Shown piece after piece: positions 34,256 to 46,869 of a stretch of DNA of 64,000 nt. The notes below the pieces were generated by a model, which had not been told where the DNA came from, made no database searches, and was given only the letters and a program-made list of their open reading frames with translations. How positions within the stretch are numbered: the stretch's first letter is position 1; each line of letters begins with the position of its first letter. This DNA is from Dillenia suffruticosa (Eukaryota; Streptophyta; Magnoliopsida; Dilleniales; Dilleniaceae), in the NCBI GenBank assembly GCA_033439265.1, contig JAVTVX010000020.1, positions 19,238,001 through 19,302,000 on the forward strand, in the 5' to 3' direction. The position numbers and the translations under genes are program-made.

Positions 34256-36327
34256 ATGTCGAGTGATAAAAGCAAGAGTAAGGTTAAGAAATCTTTCCAA
34301 AATGAGCAATTTTATCTTGAGAATTTTCCTACACAAAAATCTCAACACATCAACTTTGAAGCTGAAAATGATGATCAAGAAGAGATGTGTACAGAAAAAG
34401 AAAAAACATTGAGATCCAACATTTTAAAGGTACATTTAAAAAAAAATCGTTTACCAAATGATTCAATACAAGTTATTTGCAATCACTATGAGCAATAATT
34501 CAAATTCAAAGAAGGTAAAGAATATGAGACATTTAGAAAGTATTTGAATAACAAATATCTAACTGAAACCGGTATCGATAAAATACAAACTCAAATATCT
34601 GAGTTTGCATCTTCTAATCCTTCTTTTCTTTTTATTTATTCCGATGAAAAAAATAGAAAAGAATTAGCCAAAATGATTGCTATTGAACATTTATAATTTA
34701 GTTTTGGTGAAAAAATAGGATTTATTAATTATTGTCAAAATGTTTTAAATCTTTCTGCAAAACACGTACCTAGAACTACTACTATATGTACAATTCATAA
34801 ACTTTATAGAAGAGAGAAAAATAATTTACAAAATCTTTTAAAAAATTTTAATGGTCAAGTTTCTATATGTAGTAATATTTTGAGTAATCATTGGCAAAAA
34901 CATTCATATATGACTATTATATGTCATTGGATTGATAATAATTAGAATATCAAAAAACGTCTCATTGCATTTAGAGTTTTTAATGAAAGACATACGGTTG
35001 AAAATATTTATAAGATTATTAGTTCAATTTTATAAAAATATTATTTAGTGAATAAATTATTTTCTATTGGTTTTGATAATATTTCTACTAATACTGCTTC
35101 CATTAGAGATTTAGAAAATATTTGTAAACCTTGTTTTGAAGATAAATTTTTTCTTATAAGATATTCATGTCATGTATTAAATTTATGTGTTTAAAATGGA
35201 TTAAGATCTCTTGAAATTTATCTTAGCCCTATTAAAAAAGTAATTTTTTATTTATGAAATCATCAACAATTAATGAAAGATTGGGCTAGGTTTTGTAAAG
35301 AAAATGGAAAAAGATCTAAAATGTTTTCTAAAGATGTTCCAATACGTTAGAATTCAACTTATGAATTATTAGATGAATCATTTTCTTACAGACAATTGTT
35401 ATGTGTTTTATTATTTTTTTTTGCAAATAATATTAATTCTATTATTTTATTTCCACACCAATTGACTACTTGTGAAAAAATTTTAAATTTATTAAAAGTA
35501 TTTAATGATACTACATATACATTATCTGGTATTTATTATCTTACATTTTCATTATTTTTACTAGAAAGTATTTATATTGTAAATACTATGTAAGAGTATA
35601 AAAATGATGAAAATTTTAAAAATACAGTTTATCTAATGAAAATATAATGGTGCAATTATTTTTTGTGAAATTCGTGACATTTATCTTATTGTTATTGTTT
35701 TTTATTCTAAATGTAAATTAGATGGTTTACTTGATTATTTAATTTTGTACATTGAAAATTTAGGAATAAATGATTATGATGTGACACAAAAAATAAATTA
35801 TATTAGAAAATTAATTTTTGATATATATATTGAATTTAGTGTGACATTTGATAATTCTACTCAACAATCTTTTCAATCTATAAATATTGTGGAATTTTCT
35901 AAAATGAACAAAATTGAGTAAGACAAAAGAAATCAAGATGTTCAAATTTTACATCTGAAATTGATTTATAACTAACAACTTCTTTTGAGTTTAGTGTCTA
36001 CCCATTTTTTAAGAATTTTCCAATTCTAGAATGGTGGAAAAAGTATGCAAACAATTTTTCTATATTATCACAAATTGCTAAACAAATTTTAGTAACTCCT
36101 GTCTCAACTGTGATGGTTGAACAAGCATTTAGTGTGGGAGGAAATATTTTGGATGAGACAAGATCATGTATGACTCCCGAATCACTTGAGGCACAAACTT
36201 GTCTGGATGATTGGTGTAGAGCAGATCTTAGACAATAAGAAATAATAAAGAAGAATAACAAAGACTTATATGAATTTACAACCGAAAGCACATCAACTGC
36301 TACCTCCGACAATATTTCAGATTAAGT
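34256..36327 (+). pseudogene. hAT-2 transposase pseudogene (hATC at C-terminus)
   Basis: The frame opens with MSSDKSKSKVKKSFQNEQFY at 34256 and stays open for 80 codons to 34495. It then continues with at least seven in-frame stops and a shift near 35390. Typical RNase H-fold segments can be read: FSIGFDNISTNTASI (about 35065), FEDKFFLIRYSCHVLNLCV (about 35138-35192), KVFNDTTYTLSGIYY (about 35495). Near the end, WWKKYANNFSILSQIAKQIL followed by VSTVMVEQAFSVGG and a SLEAQTCLDDWCR stretch is the hATC dimerisation domain. No BED zinc finger is evident at the N-terminus. Confidence 0.85.
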
Positions 36328-36993
36328 TAATGTAAGGGGGTCATATATAAAAATGGTAAGTGAGCTACGAGGGCTTTGATTCCATAGGTCCCAAAGGATA
36401 CGTAGGTAGCTTAATTTATATAAATTAAGTTCAAGTCATTTTCTTTTTTTCTTTTAATTATAAAACCAAATAATTAAATATGACATATTGTAATTATAAG
36501 AATGATAATATGTCTGTTCTTTTTGTTTGGTGATGTGAATTTGTTGTTCAAATATATTTCGATAAAAATATTTTTACAATAAATGTTCGAGTTAAAAAGT
36601 TATATAAAACAAATAAATCGATCTAAATTAAATCTCCACATATAAAACTTGAGTTTAAATATAAGACAATTTGAGTTAAAATAAATCGACCAAATTCATG
36701 AATTGAAAAGCAAAATAGTTAAGTCGACCTAATAAAAGAATGAGATAATTAAAATTAAATAATTTAAATTTTGGCTCCAAACGGTTCGAACCAAAACCGA
36801 ACCGTAAGGAATCGAAATCGTCCGTAAGCGGTTCGGTTCTGGTTTTAGCGGATGATGAATCGGAACTGTCGGTTCTGGAATTGGGATCAAACCGTGAGGA
36901 ATCAAAACTGGAACCATTGATAACCGGTTCGGTTCTGGTTTCATTGGATGATGAACCAGAACCGGTGGTTTTAGAACTGTCCCCTACTATTGA

Positions 36994-38110
36994 CGGTGGG
37001 TGTGTCGGTCAAGCCCCATCATGAGTGTCCAACTCTAGGACCTGCGAGGCAAATAGAAGGGTTGGTTGGGGTTGTCGACATTAGCGCTTCCTATGATCAA
37101 TTTAGTGCCCATTTGTTGGAATTTTTCTTAATTTCTCTCTGGGTCTTTTTTTTTTTTTAAGAGAAATTATATCAAATAAAAATTTTCCTTTTTAAACTAT
37201 ATATACCTCATTGGTCCCGCCAGTTAGATAAGTCCTCTTTTCCCTTTGAACTTACATATGACACACAAAATCATATAGAGTTCTTTCATTTTGTTTCTCT
37301 TTTTTTGAAAGCCGCTTTCTGACTTGAGCGTCGGAGTCTCCCTCGCTGGAACACTCTCCGGCGGTCTCTTGCAGGTCTCATTCGCTAGGATCTCCGGACA
37401 ACTAGTCAACTCATTCGAGTCGGCAAAACCATCATTTGTGGAGGCAAATCCACATCCAACAGTTCATAAATAATTTTTTATTTCATTTATATTACTTGAG
37501 CATTCATTAATATATGATTTATGTTATTTTTGAATTTCTTAATTTTTTATGTTATATAAAATTTTTTTATATTTATTAATATTTGATTTTAATAGTTTAT
37601 AATTTATTTTTATTTTAGTTATTAATATTTATACTTTTTATTTTTAAATGTAAATATGTGAATTTTAATCGATCGACGGTGAGTAAAAAAAATTATACTC
37701 GATACGTACACACTTTATAATAAGTTTATTAAAAATAAAGTTTATAAAATATTTTGTTAAATACATTGTTTATAAAAAAAAGTATATAAACAGTTTTTAA
37801 AAGTAAAAAAATTAAATAATTTTTAACTTTTGTTTTAAGAAATTAATTTTTTTTTTTTAAAAGGAGAAGATATTGAGAAATTGTGTCAAACATGCTCATG
37901 GTTGTTATATGAGAGATGAGGTCACGATGAAGCTGAGCTAAAGAGAACACCAAGAGGCTCCGTGACTGAATGTGGGACAACAGGCAGCGATGTGGAGGCC
38001 AATATTAAGAGGCCGAGGAAAGAAATTTATATAGAATACAATGAACCATTCCTTAGGACAAGCTAATTTCTCCATGATGTCAATGGTCCAGTCTTCCAGT
38101 TGTACATATA
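36994..38110 (+). repeat. Unclassified dispersed repeat, copy 2, right piece
   Basis: Continuation of copy 2 after hAT-2, matching about 26870-27480. About 750 bp between 37120 and 37880 has no clear counterpart in copy 1. It is AT-rich, with a short GC-balanced piece at 37205-37440. Confidence 0.65.
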
Positions 38111-38134
38111 TAGTCATGTCACGACCCAATCCAC

Positions 38135-38400
38135 AAGAAGAGAGAAATTAAAGCCATTTTTGGGGAAGATGATTAGAATAGTTAGTGTCACGTCAAGAAG
38201 ACGTGATTGGGAGAATTGGTAAAATATATAGTGTACTAATACCAACTAACGGCTAAAATTGTATGTGTGACGAGAAATTAAAGCCTTTGAGGGGAAGATG
38301 ATTATAATTGTTAGTGTCACGTCAAGAAGAAGATGATTATATAGAATACAAATTTAAAAAAAAAAATTGTCACGTCAAGAAGAGCATCACATACTAGATG
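38135..38400 (+). repeat. Tandem duplication, unit about 130 bp
   Basis: gagaaattaaagcc...ggggaagatgatta.aat, followed by gttagtgtcacgtcaagaag, occurs at about 38142-38210 and 38272-38335. A third partial unit (tgtcacgtcaagaagagc) is near 38371. No coding potential. Confidence 0.7.
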
Positions 38401-39299
38401 TCAAAGATGAATAGAATTGATAGAACAGAGGTACGAAAAGAGAGAATTATTGAGAAAGAGATAGAGAGAGAAAGCAAGGTTAGAGAAAAGGATGGATTAT
38501 CAAATTTCATATATTGTCGTCACTTGTAAGCATTTATATGATATTGTTTTTTTTTTTTACCGTTCAAATGATACTGATCTTTTTTTAATAGGTTTGATTT
38601 TAAATCTCACTATAAATAAAAAAAAATATAATATTATTTTTTAATTAATTAATCAATCTAACTATTATCAAATAATCAATCCAATTATTCTCAATAAATT
38701 GAAATACTTTTTAAGTTAACTAATTAAATCAATTAATTCTTAACTACCTTCACTTGTCTTCAAGAATGAAATGTTATGCCGAGAATTGTAATATGATAAA
38801 ATCTAGATCTTTCTATATAGATTTTTTTACACTGAGATTAATCTATTTTTTGAGACAATTTAGTGAATTTTGACAATGCAACTTCGGAATAAAGTTTGTA
38901 TTTTGTTTTCAATGGGTTAATGGAACTTGTTGGAGCAAATTAGGAAGGTCTATACCTCAGTCGGTTTTTGGTTTTAATTATAAATAGTTTTGTAATACAT
39001 TATCAATAAAGTTGGTATTTTCTTCATCTATCAACCTTCCTTATCCACGTGTTCCATTTAAATACCAAGAACTTTTTTTTGGCTACGGACAGAATTCCTC
39101 CATGTGTAATCGCGTGAGAAGAAAGGCTACTTGAGAGTTCCAAGGAGTTGTCGTTTATAAATTTGTTCAATACATAACACGTGATTTGGGGCCCCTTTAA
39201 ATTGTGGTCTTAAAGTGCCCAAAGCTTCTTAAAATCTCTATGAATTAAAATTTTTATATTAACAGAAAACTTATATGACTTTCCATATAAAATTAGATT
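38401..39299. other. Intergenic, no gene seen
   Basis: AT-rich. The stretch near 38930-39060, with TATAAATA-like and AATAAA-like signals, could be a piece of an LTR, but no partner or target duplication was found. Confidence 0.4.
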
Positions 39300-42200
39300 T
39301 TTTTTTGAGAAGAAGACTTTAAAATTATTACCATATATTCCAATAATTATTTTATTTTCTGAATAATTTAAGTTTGGTTTTCTGAACAATATTCATTTAT
39401 AAATATTTTATAAATGATTTTGAATGATTTTTATATGTTTTATATAAGATTTTTGTGATTGTGAGATGTCAGAAATGAAAATTTGAATTACGAATACATC
39501 TATTGTATTTATAAATAATTGTCAGTCATATATTGTTGAATATTTGATATATGGATATTATGATACGATTTGGTAATCGTTTGTTGAAATTATGACACAT
39601 GAAATGTGATTTGAAGAATTGTGAAAGGATGGTGCATGAAGTAAATGGCTATAGTCATTCCTTCCACGAAGTAACTCGACGGGGTGACGTGATTGGGATT
39701 GGATGAACGGAGGAGGCAGATGTGGCTCCCTCTGCCGAAATCGTGCTATATCTGGACGCACCCCGGTGAGGTACGAGTCAACGCCAATGAAGGAGGAATT
39801 AGTGTTGCGAAACAAATTGATTGAAACCCCTTTGGCGGGCTTTCGTCTGGATTCGGCCAAACCTGGGACAAAAGTGATTTCTTAGGGAGTCCCATGATTT
39901 TAGAAAATCTAAAATTTATGAATGCATATTTGTTTGAATTATTTTGATTTGTTGAAACTATTTTATATTTAAAGAGTTGTTTATGAAATATGTTTTGACT
40001 TTTTCACATTTATCGCTCATTTATTGACACAATCATGTCATTATACTCCACTCGCTGAGTATTCCCATACTCACCCCTCTATTCTATATTTTTCAGAGGA
40101 AGTTTAGGTGGGAGACGTCACTGGAGCCAGTTGAAGATATATTTTTGCTGAATTGCTATAAGTATTGATAATGTAGATATTATTTTTGAGTTAATGTGGT
40201 ATGATCCGTGACAGGAGACTTTGTACTCTTCATTTTGAGTTGGATTTAATCGATACTTACTTTATTTTTTTTGAAATAAGTATTGGTAAAATCTTTACTT
40301 GATTTGTTGTAATGATACTTTGTAACTTTTATTTATATTTATTTTTTGCAAAACTTATGGTTTCGTTGGAACATTTGGACTTTATTTTGAATTTTGAGAC
40401 ATTTGAAATTTGTGAAAACTTTATTAAGAATTTTTTGATTGGCCGAGATGGCCTTATACATGCATTTGATTTTGATTAGTTGGGATGACTTCATGCATGT
40501 CTTTGTGATAAAATAGACTGAAATGGTTCTTTATATGCTGTTGAGTTATTTTGAAAACAGATTTGAATAGGTGGAATGCTTTACGTTATCTTGATATATG
40601 GGGAGATGCTGCTTATATGTCCAGATAATGTAGCGGTTTTCACATGCTCGACTTGAGGGTCGGGGCATGACAACTTTATTGGTGTCAGAATTTAGTTCGA
40701 TTTTTTTTAAACGTTTGAAAATTTGAAATGTCACCAAATGTCCCCAATGATTTTTCAAAAGTTTTAAAAATAGTTTTCTTTTAAAAATATTTTTCAAAAA
40801 ATATACAAAAATCTTCAATGAATTCTTAGAGAATTAGGGATATCCTTTTTTGGGGGTTAAGTTATTAGTTTTTCTCTTAACCCTATTTGCTAAACATAAC
40901 TTTTTTCTTTTAGATAACCATGCTTCCACATAGAATGATGAAAAATGTAAACAAAATTCCTCCCCGAGAGTACGAGGATGAGTCATCCTCACATGCTCTA
41001 CCTCCGTCAGTGTCTACACGCCCGGCTCCTTCAACCGGGATTCCTGCACCCCCTATAGCTGCCCTCCAGCAAGTAATGGAGTGGTGGAGCACTTTCGAAG
41101 CATAGTACCAAGCTCCGCCTCAATCTTCAGCTCCTTCGCCGGTTCTCTCTCCCATGCCAGCTGTTGCACCAAGTATTCCAGTGGTACCTCCTCCGGTTGC
41201 TACAACAACTAATCGCCCTACAGTAGAGTTGTCTAAGTTGATAAAGGAGGCAAGACAATTAGGGTGTGAGACATTTTCTGGCATGTGTGATGCTTCGGTG
41301 GCCAAGGAATGGATTGGTCGAATTCAAGAGACTGTCACCGACATGAGACTAGATGATGAGATGAAGTTGTAGGTGGCAGTAAAATTACTGGATAAGAGTG
41401 TTAGAACTTAGTGGGAAAATGTGAAGGCTAGAACGACTACACTACCTACATGAGGAGAGTTCCTTAGAGCTTTTGAGGAGAAAAATTTCCTACACACGAT
41501 TCTATAGGGACCAGAAGAGAGAGGAATTCTTCAAGCTTGCTCAAGAAAACAAGACGGTGTCTGAGTATGAGGCAGAACTGAGGGAACTTGTCACTTATGT
41601 TTCAGAGTTTGTAAATTCCGAAGAGTCCCTGTGTGCAAAGCTTGAATCGGGATTGAACTTGAGTATAAGAGAAAATATCTGTCATTAAAAGGCATACATT
41701 CTAAGATGTCCTAGACTTGGTTTTAAGAGCCGAGAAAATAGTGATAGAGAGAAGTAAAGTCAGAGAACACCATGGGAAGAGAAAGAGATCCAGTGGTTGC
41801 ATATTGGAACAAAAGTATGAGTTTTTATAGTAGCGGATCTGTTTTAGGATCGGTTGGATTTCCTTAAAGTCAACCATTTTTCAAACTAAATGCTCCTAGC
41901 AGAAATGTTGGATCGGGAACAAGACCAAGGGGGAGTGGAGTAGAACCTTGCCCTTCTTGTAATGGGCATCATATGGGTCAGTACAAGGGACCCAAACGAT
42001 ATTATCATTGCGGGAAGGAGGGTCACCTCCGATATGCTTGCCCGGAGTTGAATATAGAAGGGCAAAGAAGTCGTTAAGTTCAGGGTCCTCCTAGTGGTTC
42101 CAAGAGAGACCCGGTTACTATTTCAACACCTTCCACCAATGTTACTCTTAGGATGGGCACAGGAAGTAATTCCGTAACCGCCCCCACTTAATATCCCCAG

Positions 42201-43700
42201 CCTAGATCTCAGGCAAAAATATATATTATGACCAACGAAAAAGCCCAAGCCAATCCGAACGTGGTTACAGGTAAACAACTTTGAAACCTGAACTAGCAAT
42301 TTAAAATGTGACATAGATGATTTATTATTATGATTTGAGGAATAATAGTGATGTAATTTTGTTTATGTTCATTAGGTAGATATATGAAATATTCATAATT
42401 GTGTAGAATGATGAGATGTCATAGAGGCCATATATATATGAACTGTGAAATTTGTAGATTGACTACTGAATTCTGTATGGTCTATGCTGATAGGTACGAT
42501 GAAAATTTTTGGTGTTGATGCTCATGTGCTCAAAAATACTGGGTCTAATAATTCATTTGTGAATTTGGGATTTGCTAGGCATTCTGATAGGCCTTTAGTT
42601 TTACTTGTTGAAGAATTGTTAGTTATTACACCTTTTGGGGAGCACTTGATTAGGGATATTGTGTGTAAGAATTGTGAGGTGAGGATCAGTGAGATAACTC
42701 TCAAAGCGGACTTGATTCCGTTGGAGATGAGAGATTTTGATGCAATTCTAAGCATGGATTGGCTATATTTTTACCGAATTTCAATGAATTGCTTCAGTAA
42801 GAAAGTGGAATTCCATAGGCTAGGGCATCCTCTACTTGTATTCACTGGTGAACTATAAGTTTTGCCGAGTTGTATAATTTCAGCTCTTGAAACACAGACA
42901 TTAGTGCATAAAAGATGCGAAGTTTATTTAGCTTACATTGTTGACACCACAGTGGGAAGCCCTAGTTTGAATGATATTTCTGTGGTGAATGAATTTCTAG
43001 ATATTTTTTTTCGAAATAGTTGCCTGGATTGCCACCGGTCCGGGAGTTCGATTTCACTATAGATCTGATTTCTGGCATCGCACCAATTTCTATTCCTCCC
43101 TATCGAATGACACCTGCAAGTTGAAAGAATTGAAGGCTTAGTTCCAAGAGTTGTTGGATAAGGAGTTCATCCGACCGAGTACCTCGTCTTAGAGTACTCC
43201 GGTTTTGTTTGTGAAGAAGAAGGATGAAACCGTCCGATTATTTATTAACTACCGACAGCTCAACAAGGCAACATCAAGAACAAGTGTCCTCTTCCGAGGA
43301 TTGATAATCTTTTTGATCAACTTCAAGGGGTCAGTGTGTTCTCGAAAATAGATTTGAGATCGAGTTATCATCAACTGAGAATCAAGAGTGATGATATTTA
43401 CAAAATCGCATTTAGGAAGCTGTATGGACACTATGAACTTTTAGTAATACCCTTTGAGTTGATGAATGCTCATGTGGACTTCATGGACCTCATGAATCGA
43501 GTGTTTCATTCCTATCTCGATAAGTTCGTCATAGTTTTATCGATAATATCTTGGTATATTTAAGAGCGATGAAAAGTATTCTGAATATTTCCGAATCATC
43601 TTGTAAACTCTTAAGGAGAAAAACTATGACATACAAGTTTCAATTGGAAGTTTTGTGCTATGGTCTTGCTCTATTGTGTCCGTACAAACTTCAAAGCTAT
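39300..43700 (+). mobile_element. Ty3/Gypsy retrotransposon fossil, copy A (Del/Tekay-like)
   Basis: The 5-prime LTR ends at 40672 (cggggcatgaca), followed by a primer-binding-like ggtgtcagaa at 40681; the LTR start is unresolved and 39300 is approximate. Next come gag (about 40919-41690), a CCHC knuckle (about 42000-42045), protease (about 42494-42860) and part of reverse transcriptase (about 43090-43640). The element stops there without RNase H, integrase or 3-prime LTR. It is homologous to copy B over its whole length. It is broken, with many breaks, and old. Confidence 0.85.
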
Positions 43701-44416
43701 ATATATATTTTTTTAATAACCAATCGGTATCTGAAATTATATTTCAATTAATTTAATTAAAATATTTGAAAAAACTCTCTCGATATAATTTTTTTTTTTT
43801 ATTTTTAAATTTTAAATATAAAATTTGATTTAAAGAGATAATATCTAACTTATTAGATTAACTATCTTCGCAGCCAATTCAGTGTGGTATATCGGTTCGA
43901 GTTATTTACTTAACAGCGCAGCTATGGTTCTTCCCGATCACCGACTCAGGAAAAGAATATGAAAGATGAATTTTTTTTTTAAATATATATATATTCAAAT
44001 TCATTAATATAATATTTAATCAATTATTTTATATTTCTTTTCAACTATTTTATTGATGGGACAAGCATCTTTTCCATTTTTTTCTCGGGTTTGGATTTGT
44101 GTGCTGTTGAAACTCATTTTACTCGAGAAACAAACGAATGTGTACGTAACCAGGACTTTTCTCAAGGGTAATTATTTTTTTAATAGGAGATTTTTGGATT
44201 TAGAAATATAGAATTAGATATATTTTTTATATAATTATTAAAAAAATTAGAGTTACTATTAAAATTTATTTATTTTTTTGAAAAAATTATTGAGTGCCCT
44301 GTAAAATCATGTTTTGTACAAAGAGTAATTAGGTGTTTGCAGTGATAAAACTTAATTAAAAATTACTTAAATTTCTTTACTCGTTTTTTAAGCACCCCCC
44401 CACGCCAAAAAAAATT
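43701..44416. other. Upstream region of the P450 gene
   Basis: AT-rich DNA with no further element recognised. It separates the truncated Gypsy copy A from the P450 promoter by about 0.7 kb, so the gene's distal regulatory region borders transposon DNA. Confidence 0.5.
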
Positions 44417-44417
44417 C

Positions 44418-44425
44418 TATAAAAG
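44418..44425 (+). promoter_or_regulatory. TATA box of the CYP82-like gene
   Basis: TATAAAAG, 59-66 nt upstream of the start codon at 44484. This is a standard plant position for a gene with a short leader. Confidence 0.7.
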
Positions 44426-44483
44426 GCCTGCGGAGGACTCCAAACAATATCAATCAACTCACCACCTCTTACCCAATAGAACC

Positions 44484-46564
44484 ATGACTATGTTCATTTC
44501 TCATTTTCAAGCAATTTTTGCTTTTTTGACTTTGGTGCTTCTCTATAGGTACCAAAATTATACAAACACCCTTAAGAGAAAGGGCATTTTGGGAGTGCCC
44601 GAACCATCTGGGGCATGGCCTATACTAGGTCATCTCCCTCTCCTACATGGCAAAGACCCTGTGTTTCGAACCCTAGGAGGCATGGCTGATAAATATGGAC
44701 CGATCTTCTCTCTGAGGCTTGGTAACCTTCGAGTCTTAGTAGTGAATAACGCAGAGATGGTTAAGGAATGTTTCACAACTCATGACCGGACACTAGCTAC
44801 ACGCCCCGGCATGGCAGCCGGAAGGTATATGTTCTATGGCAATGCCTTCTTCCCATGGGCGCCATATGGAGAGTATTGGCGCAAAATACGAAGCATGGCC
44901 TCTGTAGAACTATTATCAACACATCGCCTTGACATGCTCAAGCATGTTAGGGATTTGGAAGTGAAAACTTTTATAAAGGAATTGCACAATTTTTGCACCA
45001 AAAATTGTGCAAGTCCTACAAAAGTAATCATAAATAACTTGTTTGAGAATTTGGCATTTAATATAAGCCTTCGGTCTCTAGCGGGTAAGCATTATTCCAC
45101 AACGGAATATGAGAAGGCCAATAGTGAAGCCTCACGCCTAAAGCATGCAATAGGGAATGCAACATATCTAAGTGGGGTGTTTCCCCTGTGTGATGCAATT
45201 TCTAGCCTCGGATGGATTGATTCTCAGGGCTATGTACGGCAAATGAAGGAAACTGCTAAGGAAATGGATGCTATAATGGACCAATGGCTGCAGGAACATC
45301 TTGCTAGAAGAAGCAAACGTGATCAACAGAACCAAGATGATGACAAGGACTTCATTGATGTGATGCTTTCCAAATTGGAAGAGGACACTACCAAGTTGGG
45401 CCATGATCGAGATACCATTGTCAAGGCGACAACTGCGGTATGGCTTTTACTTTAACTCTTCATTTCTTCTGTTTCTTTTCCCTTTCGAAGAGAAAAGAAG
45501 GCAAGAAGGCAAGTTGGTGTTCACTTGCCATGAATCGCGCCTGTGGGAACCACAGCTCACCAGCTATAATTGCAATACCTCAATAACAAGAACGCCACCA
45601 ACTCCTAAATGGAGCAAAGCAAGCTCTTCTACATAATGCTATTTATTATCAGTGTTGAGTTAATATGTTGTGTTATTGTTCTAAGTTTTTTTTTTTTTTT
45701 TTTTTTTTGTTTTTATTGCACCTATTAAAGAGATGATCTTTTTGTTAATAAAATGAAGAGGTAAGAATTTTTTTTTCATAATTGTCAAGAAACTCTTTTC
45801 TAACTTCCTTGGTTGTGTTTGTTTTCTAGAAACAATTCTCCTAAATAGGAAAATTTTTTTAGAATATATATATTTGAAAAATAGGAATTTTTTTTTCAAG
45901 GAAGAGAATAATCTAATGAATCATACTTGTCTTGCAGTCTCTTATAATAACCAGCTCAGAAAGCACGGCCATCACGCTCACGTGGGCCCTCTCTTTATTA
46001 CTCAACAATAGCCACGTATTAAAGGCGGCGCAAGAAGAGCTGGACGTCCAAATAGATAAAAATAAATGGGTCGAAGAATCAGACATCCACAACTTGTCAT
46101 ACATACAAGCCATTGTTAAGGAGACTTTAAGATTGTACCCGCCAGGTCCTCTGACACTACCGCGTGAGGCTATTGAGGACTGCACCATTGGTGGCCACTA
46201 CATCCCTAAGGGTACTCGATTGATTGTCAACATATGGAAACTTCACCGCGACCATCGGGTTTGGTTGGACCCATTTGAGTTTCGACCCGAGAGATGGTTA
46301 ACCACGCACACTAATGTGGAATATAAGGGTAAAAATTTCGAGTACATTCCATTTAGCTCTGGCAGAAGATCATGCCCCGGAATGGCCTATACTTGGCGGG
46401 TGGTACACTTGACCCTGGCTCGCTTGCTCCAGGGTTTCCATGTTGTCACACTAGATGGATCACCTGTGGATACGGGTGAGGGGCCAGGGGCTACCATGCC
46501 TAAGCTGAAGCCCCTTGAAGTTATTCTCACTCCTCGCCTTCCCATGCAACTTTATCAACTCTGA
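44484..46564 (+). CDS. Cytochrome P450, CYP82 family, two exons
   Basis: Exon 1 is 44484-45437 (318 codons) and exon 2 is 45938-46564 (208 codons plus stop), with a 500-bp phase-0 GT-AG intron. The product is 526 aa, full length for a microsomal A-type P450. Residues 1-22 form the ER membrane anchor and 39-50 the Pro-rich hinge (PEPSGAWPILGH). W132 and R136 form the C-helix WxxxR. The I-helix motif is TSSEST at 323-328, the K-helix ExxR is ETLR at 380-383, and the PERF-type motif is FRPERW (433-438). The heme loop PFSSGRRSCPG has ligand Cys464. CYP82 members oxidise alkaloids, flavonoids, coumarins or terpenoids; the substrate here cannot be told. The I-helix departs from the usual (A/G)Gx(D/E)T(T/S), with Thr, Ser and Ser in place of Ala/Gly, Gly and the catalytic Thr. 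No frame defect is seen. Confidence 0.95.
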
Positions 46565-46869
46565 GTTAAATATCCTTTGCTTGTGGGGTTAATTCTAGTT
46601 TGTTCTAGATGCTTGTGAGAGCTTTGTTTGTGAGAAAGGTAATCTATGGGTTTATAATATATAACCCCCTTTTTATATTCCTGTGAAGTTCCTTGTTTAT
46701 GTTTGCCATATATAAAACTCATAAATCGCATATTCGTAACTATTGTAGTTGGGCCTATTATTTTGATCCAGCCCTATTATTTTGGCTTTTTTTTTTTTTT
46801 TTTCTGTCTCTTGGTGCTTTGGAGAATGGAATTGCTAAGTTTTCAAAGCATTTTAATGCATTGTTTCCT
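46565..46869. other. 3-prime flank of the P450 gene
   Basis: Contains the likely 3-prime UTR (AT-rich, with atataaaactcataaa near 46710). No exact polyadenylation site can be assigned. Confidence 0.4.

Larger units (their letters stand above)
33120..36985 (+). mobile_element. hAT element with transposase remnant (hAT-2)
   Basis: An exact 8-bp target duplication ACTATTGA (33112-33119 and 36986-36993) flanks 3866 bp. Copy 1 of the surrounding repeat shows the empty site near 26865 (cattgttgatagcc). Both subterminal regions (33130-33310 and 36775-36965) are packed with GAACCG/CGGTTC motifs in both orientations, the kind of array hAT transposases bind. A roughly 65-bp minisatellite (33366-33940) lies just inside the left end. 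Confidence 0.88.

Noticed and set aside
38930-39060. Possible second solo LTR with TATAAATA and AATAAA signals
   Set aside because: No matching partner, terminal TG/CA pair or target duplication could be found.
39558-39885. Opposing open frames of 60 and 100 codons
   Set aside because: They lie in the 5-prime LTR of Gypsy copy A, and the corresponding LTR part of copy B does not keep either frame.
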